DNA from: an uncultured beta proteobacterium
GTDB lineage: Bacteria; Pseudomonadota; Gammaproteobacteria; Burkholderiales; Burkholderiaceae_C
Reading direction: 5' to 3'
Length of the DNA stretch: 12,794 nt
Assembly (NCBI GenBank): GCA_903870955.1
Contig: CAIQEX010000081.1
Location: forward strand, 1 to 12,794
Positions within the stretch are counted from its first letter, which is position 1. The number at the start of each line of letters is the position of its first letter. Below the pieces are notes generated by a model. That model did not search any database, was not told the DNA's origin, and saw nothing but the letters and a program-made list of their open reading frames with translations. Of this stretch, positions 8,897 to 12,794 are shown piece after piece. The translations under genes and the position numbers were made by a program.

Positions 8897-10495
8897 TTAA
8901 AACTCCAGGTTCAGGCGGCCATGCAGGCGCCAGTCGCCGGGGCGGGTGCCCCCCCCTGCAACATCGCCTTCGGTCAAAGCCTGTGCCGCATCGAGTTGCA
9001 GCCCGATACCCGAAGGGCCTTGCACGCGCAAGCCCAGACCCGCGCCTGCGAGATTGAAGCGCGACTGCTGGCCGGCGCTGGCCTGCAAAGTGCGCAGCTG
9101 GGCTTCGTCTACAAAGACCAGACCGGTGAGGGTCCAAAGTCCGCGTTTTGTCGACACGGTCAGCGGCGGACTGCTGAGCTCGAAGCTGAAACGCAAGGCT
9201 TCGTCACCGGCGCGCTCACCCTCCAGAAATCCCCGCACACTGTCTGCGCCACCGGCTACAAACTGCTCGTTGGACACCAATGGACCGGAGGCCAGTTGCC
9301 ACTCCAGCTTGCCGGTGAACACGGCACTCTGCACGCTACGGCTGAGTTGCAGGCTGGAGCGCAAGGCGGTGAAACTGGCCGAGGCACCGGCGCGCTTGGC
9401 GTCAAAGGCCGCATCGGAATTGCCCAGGAAACCGCGCAGGCCCTGAATTACGTTGAAGTCAAAGGTCGTCGCTTGGGGCTGGTCACCGGGCCAGACACCC
9501 CGGTAGCCCATGCTGAGTGGCACATACTGCAAATCGGGGGTGGGCGACGTCAGCCCGGACAGGCTAAGGGTCTGCTTGATGTTCTTGTGGTCCAGCCCAA
9601 AACTGAAGGATTGCACGTATGACGCTTCACCCTCAATGGGCGAGGCATAACGCAGGCCGAAGATTTCGGAATTCCCCAACACCCCCAGACCCGGTGAGTT
9701 GAAGAGTGTGGCGAACTCGCTGCGCGATAGCACACCGTAGGCCGTGACGGCGTCACCTGACGACCCGAGGGGCAACAGGTAATTGGCCGACAGCACCTGG
9801 GTCTCGCGTGGATTTTCCGGGGTGACTTGCAGGCCCAGACCCAGGCTGTGGCCGCGTTGCCAGAGGTCGTCATAGCGCAGGTTGGCGCCCATGCGTGTGG
9901 CCGTGGTGTTGGGGGATTGGCGGTTGCTGAGTTCGACGTTGCCATGCAGGGGCAACTGGTCGTCCACCTCGAGTTGCACTTCGACGGTGCCGGGCACCTT
10001 GCCTGGCTTGAGCACCGGCGCCACTTTCAGGTCGGCCGACTTGTTGACCTCGGTCAGGCGCTGTTGCAAGGCCAGAAAATTGGGCACGCGGCCTTCGGCC
10101 ACCTCAACCACGTCGGCCTTGATCTTGCTGGGCAAATGGTATTGCGCGCCCATCACGCGCAGCCGGCCAACCGGCGCTTCGGTGACTTGCAGGCTGACCT
10201 CGCCGGAGTCGACGTTTTGCTCCGGGATGCTGACTTGCACGGTCAGATAGCCGGCATCGTGGTAGCGCTGCTCCAGGCTGGCCCGCGCCGCCTCGACTTC
10301 CTTGAGGCTGAGGTTGGGTCCCAGGTAAGCGCTGAGGGCCTGCTCGATTTGCTCGGCCGCAATCAGGCTATTGCCTTCAACCCGATATTCGAGCACGTCA
10401 AAGCGCGCTTCGCCCTCGGCCCGAACGGTGCCAGACAGGGTCAGTAGCAGCGCTAGCGACCCACACGCCGTCCCAAAGTATTTTAGAAACCACAT
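8897..10495 (-). CDS. TpsB outer-membrane transporter (FhaC/ShlB/HecB family, Omp85 superfamily)
   Basis: Two-partner secretion pore: it binds the TPS domain of the adhesin encoded next to it and exports it across the outer membrane. The protein has 532 residues from ATG at 10495, close to the usual 550-580. Visible in order: signal peptide 1-26 (cut after VRA), POTRA 1 about 32-105, POTRA 2 about 108-180, then a 16-strand-type beta-barrel to the C-terminus. The L6 loop motif reads GGADSVRGF (VRGF 420-423). Its F-x-D partner strand reads FVDEA (F461, D463), with Ala where Gly is common. The protein ends in Phe, the usual barrel-assembly signal. A TTG at 10498 lies directly upstream in frame; I prefer ATG because AGGCGG (10504-10509) sits 8 nt before it. 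The stop codon is 2 nt before the tpsA start. An 8-G run (8949-8956) lies near the 3' end. The family assignment is firm; the substrate is inferred from adjacency. Confidence 0.95.
   Translation of the reverse strand: MWFLKYFGTACGSLALLLTLSGTVRAEGEARFDVLEYRVEGNSLIAAEQIEQALSAYLGPNLSLKEVEAARASLEQRYHDAGYLTVQVSIPEQNVDSGEVSLQVTEAPVGRLRVMGAQYHLPSKIKADVVEVAEGRVPNFLALQQRLTEVNKSADLKVAPVLKPGKVPGTVEVQLEVDDQLPLHGNVELSNRQSPNTTATRMGANLRYDDLWQRGHSLGLGLQVTPENPRETQVLSANYLLPLGSSGDAVTAYGVLSRSEFATLFNSPGLGVLGNSEIFGLRYASPIEGEASYVQSFSFGLDHKNIKQTLSLSGLTSPTPDLQYVPLSMGYRGVWPGDQPQATTFDFNVIQGLRGFLGNSDAAFDAKRAGASASFTALRSSLQLSRSVQSAVFTGKLEWQLASGPLVSNEQFVAGGADSVRGFLEGERAGDEALRFSFELSSPPLTVSTKRGLWTLTGLVFVDEAQLRTLQASAGQQSRFNLAGAGLGLRVQGPSGIGLQLDAAQALTEGDVAGGGTRPGDWRLHGRLNLEF
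8903..8906 (-). promoter_or_regulatory. Ribosome binding site of tpsA inside the end of tpsB
   Basis: GGAG on the minus strand lies 8 nt before the tpsA ATG and inside the last codons of tpsB. With only 2 nt between the tpsB stop and the tpsA start, ribosomes finishing tpsB can reinitiate directly. This fixes the tpsA start and suggests transporter and passenger are made in a coupled ratio. Confidence 0.75.
8949..8956 (-). repeat. Run of eight G near the 3' end of tpsB
   Basis: Eight consecutive C on the plus strand read as GGG GGG GG on the coding strand, encoding the Gly-Gly-Gly turn of VAGGGTRPG. Gain or loss of one base would shift frame about 18 residues before the end, removing the final barrel strand and the terminal Phe. 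It would also move the tpsB stop away from the tpsA start. As written the frame is intact. Confidence 0.9.
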
Positions 10496-10503
10496 CAAAT
10501 TAA

Positions 10504-10509
10504 CCGCCT
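10504..10509 (-). promoter_or_regulatory. Ribosome binding site of tpsB
   Basis: AGGCGG on the minus strand is 8 nt before ATG at 10495 and 5 nt before the alternative TTG at 10498. The spacing and start codon favour the ATG. Confidence 0.5.
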
Positions 10510-10543
10510 GCTATCCGATTCAACATACCCATGCCGCCCAACC

Positions 10544-10559
10544 GGTCTGTCACCAGACC
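10544..10559. promoter_or_regulatory. Small inverted repeat upstream of tpsB
   Basis: GGTCTG-TCAC-CAGACC is a perfect 6-bp stem with a 4-nt loop, about 50 bp before the tpsB start. It lies in the only DNA between the preceding terminator and tpsB, so any dedicated tpsBA promoter must be here. I could not find a convincing -35/-10 pair. It could be an operator or a leader hairpin. Confidence 0.35.
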
Positions 10560-10589
10560 CGAGCGGCAGGGGTATGCCCACCGGTTACC

Positions 10590-10631
10590 AAAATAAAAAC
10601 AGCGCTCCCCGAGGGAAGCGCTGGGCTTTTT
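10590..10631 (-). terminator. Intrinsic terminator after the PstS-like gene
   Basis: On the minus strand CAGCGCT (10617-10623) pairs with AGCGCTG (10600-10606). The stem extends inward through CCC/GGG around a small loop and is followed by TTTTTATTTT (10590-10599). A run of five A on the other flank (10627-10631) also makes it a plausible terminator on the plus strand. It lies about 40 nt after the stop of the 534-residue gene and 95 nt before tpsB, so tpsBA is probably its own transcription unit or receives only readthrough. Confidence 0.88.
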
Positions 10632-10670
10632 AGACAGAGGCCCGTTCAGGCCCCTGCTTGAAAGACCGAC

Positions 10671-12275
10671 TTACTTGCTCAGAGGAGCGTAGTTGGCAGT
10701 GGAAATGACTTTTCCAGCTGGGTCAGCAGCTTGTGTACGCAGGAACGGTGTGTTCTTGGTCGCGTCTGTGGAACCGATGTAAGCGATACCCGTCAGGTTA
10801 GCGACTGGATTTTGCAGTTCGGTCGTCACAGCAGTTGCCAGAGCCTTGTAAGGATCAGCCAGCTTGGCGCTGGTCAGAGCTTGCATGGCGTAGACAAAAG
10901 GATAGCCAGAGATGATGCCACCGCGTTGCTTTGCTTCCAAAGCACCATTGACGAAGTTGGGGCTGATGCCGTCGACCTTGACGAACAAAGCACCCTTGAG
11001 GGCTGAAGTAGCCTTTGTCGTGGTGTAACCGTTATCCAGCGAAACCACGCCAATGGCGTAGCCTGTAGCGCCGGAAACAGCCGTGATCACGTCGCCCGTG
11101 CCAGTCTTCTCAAACACGCTCAGGTTGCCAACAACGTTTGCCAGAGTTGGGTCTGCGGGGTTGCCAGCCATAACGGCAGGGGCCGTGTCGGTTGAGCGCA
11201 GTGCGGCCTTGGCAGCGGTAGCGGCCTGGTTAGCAAAGAAGATGTTGGAAGCAGCTTGCGTACCGGATGTGTCGGTACGGCGAGCCAGGATCAGGCTGCT
11301 TGTGGTGTCGCCATTGCCCAGGAAGGCGTCAACTGTCGTTGCGTTGCCGGTCACCAAAGAGGTGTAGGCAGCGGTGGTCAGGTTGGGCTGGCAAGCAGCG
11401 GTGAGCACGTCGGTAGCGCCACCAACAGTTTCAGAAGTTGTGCACGATGAGGGCAGACGGCCAGCGGCCACTTCCTTGGCGATCATTGCGGTGTACAGGC
11501 TAGGGCTGACGATCACGCCAAAACCTTGCATACCGGTTATCACGGCCGGGAATGCAGCAGGTTTCCACTTGGCGATCAGGCCGCCGTAGATGCCGGGAGT
11601 GGCTTCCGAGGGACGCACGTCAGCCAGAGCCAGGTGCATGGCTTTTTGCTTGTCGCCACCCAAACCTGCGCTGAAAGCGGCTTCGCTTGCGCACTCGTAA
11701 GTCGAGTAGCCCAGGGAAGTTGCGGAAGCGGCAACGGTGTCAGCAGCCACAGCGCTGGTAGCGCAGGCAACAGCCTTGCCCAAGCCAGACTTTTGCTGTG
11801 CCAGGGTGGTCAACTGCAGCGTCACGTTTTCAGCGGCGGTGGTCTTGGGAACGAACAGCTGGTTGACACCAGCGAAAGAACCGTTGGCCTTGTTGTAAAT
11901 CACGTGCAGGCGTTTGCCGGCAGCGCCGCCTGTCAGGGTAGCTGCACCGTAGCCTACCCAGGCGATGGTGTTGCCATCTTTACCAGCGGCCAGAGCGGTC
12001 GTGGTGCTGCCAGAACCAGAAATCGACAGGGCGGTGTCACGCACCTTGGCGAAAGGCTTGGTAGCGTCGAACAGCACGCCAGGAGTCAGAACGGCAGTCT
12101 TCAGGGCGCCGGATTGTGCAGAAGCACCACCGATGTAGAAGGTCACTTCGGCTGCGCACTTGTTGATCAGGTCGTCAGCAGTCGGAGTGGCGGGGCAAGA
12201 AGGTGTCACTGTGGCGGCGAAAGCACCGACAGAGCACAGGGCCAGGCAAGCGGCCGTTACGAGTTTGAGTTTCAT
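10671..12275 (-). CDS. Exported 534-residue protein, possibly PstS-like periplasmic-binding fold
   Basis: I do not recognise a named family. Residues 1-20 are a clear Sec signal peptide (MKLKLVTAAC..., cut after AFA). C14 follows Leu, so it is not a good lipobox. The mature part has six cysteines (27, 40, 171, 195, 278, 295), compatible with three disulfides and life outside the cytoplasm. Loops resemble phosphate-binding PstS proteins: FYIGGASAQSGAL (46-58) at the first strand, SISGSGSTTTALAAG (84-98) like the anion-binding GSGS loop, IAWVGYGAATLTGG (104-117), and GYPFVYAMQ (457-465) near the end. It is much longer than a typical PstS (about 330-370), and no ABC transporter genes are in view. 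The start is ATG at 12275, with AGGT 5 nt upstream. A terminator follows. Frequent GGT, TCT, GCT and ACT codons suggest high expression. The upstream neighbour is a paralogue. Export is near certain; the binding fold is an inference and the ligand is unknown. Confidence 0.9.
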   Translation of the reverse strand: MKLKLVTAACLALCSVGAFAATVTPSCPATPTADDLINKCAAEVTFYIGGASAQSGALKTAVLTPGVLFDATKPFAKVRDTALSISGSGSTTTALAAGKDGNTIAWVGYGAATLTGGAAGKRLHVIYNKANGSFAGVNQLFVPKTTAAENVTLQLTTLAQQKSGLGKAVACATSAVAADTVAASATSLGYSTYECASEAAFSAGLGGDKQKAMHLALADVRPSEATPGIYGGLIAKWKPAAFPAVITGMQGFGVIVSPSLYTAMIAKEVAAGRLPSSCTTSETVGGATDVLTAACQPNLTTAAYTSLVTGNATTVDAFLGNGDTTSSLILARRTDTSGTQAASNIFFANQAATAAKAALRSTDTAPAVMAGNPADPTLANVVGNLSVFEKTGTGDVITAVSGATGYAIGVVSLDNGYTTTKATSALKGALFVKVDGISPNFVNGALEAKQRGGIISGYPFVYAMQALTSAKLADPYKALATAVTTELQNPVANLTGIAYIGSTDATKNTPFLRTQAADPAGKVISTANYAPLSK

Positions 12276-12298
12276 AAACTACCTATAGGTGTGGTTTA
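12276..12298 (-). promoter_or_regulatory. Ribosome binding site within an inverted repeat
   Basis: AGGT (12281-12284) lies 5 nt before the ATG at 12275. It is one arm of the 10-bp palindrome ACCTATAGGT (12281-12290), which sits in a wider imperfect inverted repeat bounded by AAAC and GTTT. The arrangement could partly mask the site in the mRNA or serve as a protein-binding site. The ribosome binding site is well supported; the regulatory role is not. Confidence 0.5.
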
Positions 12299-12323
12299 AA
12301 CGAGTTACCAATAAAAGGACGGT

Positions 12324-12352
12324 GATTTGCACCGCGGCACGCCGCGTGTCAA
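12324..12352 (-). promoter_or_regulatory. Candidate promoter of the PstS-like gene
   Basis: A consensus -35 TTGACA (12347-12352) is followed at 17 bp by a poor -10, CAAATC (12324-12329); shifting by a base gives GCAAAT. The start would fall near 12317, giving a leader of about 40 nt. A perfect -35 with a weak -10 often goes with an activator or with regulation by the adjoining palindrome. The exact start is unverified. Confidence 0.4.
12333..12346. promoter_or_regulatory. Perfect GC palindrome in the promoter spacer
   Basis: CGCGGC-AC-GCCGCG is a perfect inverted repeat of 6-bp arms that directly abuts the candidate -35 box. Its position between -35 and -10 is typical of repressor operators, or of sites for regulators that twist the promoter. 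I cannot name a regulator. Confidence 0.45.
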
Positions 12353-12518
12353 ACCCCTACCGTGATAGCCCGCACCCCGGGTCACTTACGAATGCATTTG
12401 CGTCAGATTTGGCCTGACCGCAACCCCCGATGACTGACTGCTGGGCGCTGAAACTTTCACGTTGGCGCTATTGTGGAAATCAAATTTGAAGCGGAATGCA
12501 CTCTGCTGGGTTGCGGTA

Positions 12519-12534
12519 TAGCCCGTTCGGGCTA
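12519..12534. repeat. Perfect hairpin TAGCCCG-TT-CGGGCTA
   Basis: Seven-base arms are separated by TT, or six-base arms by a GTTC-type loop. No T-run follows on either strand, so it is not a normal intrinsic terminator. It may be a protein-binding palindrome or the remnant of a mobile or processing element. No second copy is in the window. Confidence 0.5.
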
Positions 12535-12606
12535 CTGTCTGGTCGCAAATTGTTGCGTCTTGTTCGCAATGCCCGCTTTGGGTGTGTTAGGTGGCAGCGC
12601 ACACCG

Positions 12607-12669
12607 TATTTCACTTTGCATTTCACCTGACATTTCACGTCACATTTCACGTGACATTTCACGTGACAC
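12607..12669. repeat. 12-bp tandem repeats, about 5.25 copies, TTTCACGTGA core
   Basis: Units are TATTTCACTTTG (12607-12618), CATTTCACCTGA, CATTTCACGTCA, then two identical CATTTCACGTGA units (12643-12666) and a trailing CAC. The last units contain the 8-bp palindrome TCACGTGA; conservation decays toward the low-coordinate side. The block lies 28-90 bp past the stop of the upstream paralogue and about 255 bp upstream of the candidate promoter. Period 12 is in frame, so both strands give short repeat peptides, but nothing supports translation. It could be a regulator-binding cluster or slippage-prone DNA. Confidence 0.9.
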
Positions 12670-12696
12670 AAAGGGCCACTTATTGGCTTGGTGTGG

Positions 12697-12794
12697 TTAG
12701 CGACTGAGCGGCGAATAGTTGCCGTTGGCGCGCACAAAGGGCGTGTTGCGGGCCGTATTGCTGGAGCCGATATTGGCGATGCCAGGCACGTCAG
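12697..12794 (-). CDS. C-terminal end of a paralogue of the PstS-like exported protein (5' part beyond window)
   Basis: The last 31 codons are open to the right edge and end in TAA at 12697-12699. The peptide DVPGIANIGSSNTARNTPFV followed by RANGNYSPLSR aligns with the tail of the 534-residue protein (GIAYIGSTDATKNTPFLR ... NYAPLSK). Shared positions include GIA, IGS, NTPF, R, NY and PLS. It lacks about 11 residues present in the neighbour between the NTPF-R segment and the final NY-PLS. This shows tandem duplication with divergence. Upstream domains and signal peptide cannot be seen, but export is expected by homology. Confidence 0.85.
   Translation of the reverse strand, partial: DVPGIANIGSSNTARNTPFVRANGNYSPLSR

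Larger units (their letters stand above)
12276..12696. other. 421-bp intergenic region between the two paralogues
   Basis: I see no credible gene here; short ORFs on both strands are made largely by the tandem repeats. Reading leftward in the direction of transcription it holds the 12-bp tandem repeats, two TTGCGA boxes 21 bp apart, a perfect 16-bp hairpin, a candidate promoter with a palindromic spacer, and an inverted repeat around the ribosome binding site. No clear intrinsic terminator follows the upstream gene; the GCCA/TGGC stem just after its stop is too weak. Confidence 0.7.

Noticed and set aside
8888..10447. Plus-strand ORFs of 206-244 codons opposite tpsB
   Set aside because: The minus-strand frame gives a complete TpsB with signal peptide, POTRA domains, VRGF and terminal Phe; the plus-strand translations show no family features.
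10671..12275. Lipoprotein, from the Cys at position 14 of the signal peptide
   Set aside because: The residue before the Cys is Leu and a standard AFA cleavage site follows downstream; it fits a Sec/SPI signal peptide better.
11526..12299. A 257-codon plus-strand ORF opposite the PstS-like gene
   Set aside because: It is antisense to a gene with a clear signal peptide, ribosome binding site and terminator; the plus-strand peptide has no coherent features.
12607..12669. CRISPR array
   Set aside because: The 12-bp units are directly adjacent with no spacers, and no cas genes are present.
12480..12737. Short ORF on the minus strand with a Cys-x-Val-Lys repeat, and a plus-strand ORF with Ile-Ser-Arg-Asp repeats
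   Set aside because: Both repeat peptides are products of the 12-bp tandem DNA repeat being a multiple of three. The minus-strand one also overlaps the end of the upstream paralogue in another frame, and neither has a good ribosome binding site.

Overview
The window reads as accessory chromosomal DNA from a GC-rich betaproteobacterium, probably Burkholderiales (Comamonadaceae-like). That placement is an inference from GC-rich codon use and from the type of giant adhesin present, not from a marker gene. Every gene I can support is on the minus strand, so transcription runs from high to low coordinates and the layout is best read from right to left.

Right edge (12697-12794): the last 31 codons of a gene whose tail closely matches the C-terminus of the next gene, so the two are tandem paralogues. 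A 421-bp intergenic region follows (12276-12696). It holds five tandem 12-bp repeats built around TTTCACGTGA, a perfect small hairpin, a candidate promoter whose spacer is a perfect GC-rich palindrome, and a ribosome binding site lying inside an inverted repeat. Next (10671-12275) is a 534-residue exported protein with six cysteines in its mature part and loop motifs resembling PstS-type phosphate-binding proteins. Its codon choice looks like that of a highly expressed gene, and a strong intrinsic terminator (10590-10631) follows it.

Left of the terminator is a two-partner secretion (type Vb) locus. The TpsB outer-membrane transporter (8897-10495) carries a signal peptide, two POTRA domains, the VRGF loop motif and a terminal Phe. 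Two bases after its stop codon begins the giant TpsA exoprotein (1-8894, running off the left edge after 2,964 codons). It has a TPS secretion domain with NPNGIVFG, then a long beta-helix. It also has segments (YAYEFTPGPGG, YYTLLPAHYALLPGGY, FSTYGAHSAVRLTAL) that I associate with betaproteobacterial filamentous-haemagglutinin-like exoproteins. TpsB would recognise the TPS domain in the periplasm and thread TpsA to the cell surface. The 2-nt gap and the ribosome binding site inside the end of tpsB point to coupled translation.

The least familiar part is the block of tandem secreted PstS-like paralogues, with repeat-rich regulatory DNA, next to the adhesin locus. Other points for follow-up are an 8-G run near the 3' end of tpsB that could make the pair phase-variable, and two RGD tripeptides in the adhesin. 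The many long plus-strand ORFs opposite tpsA are shadows.
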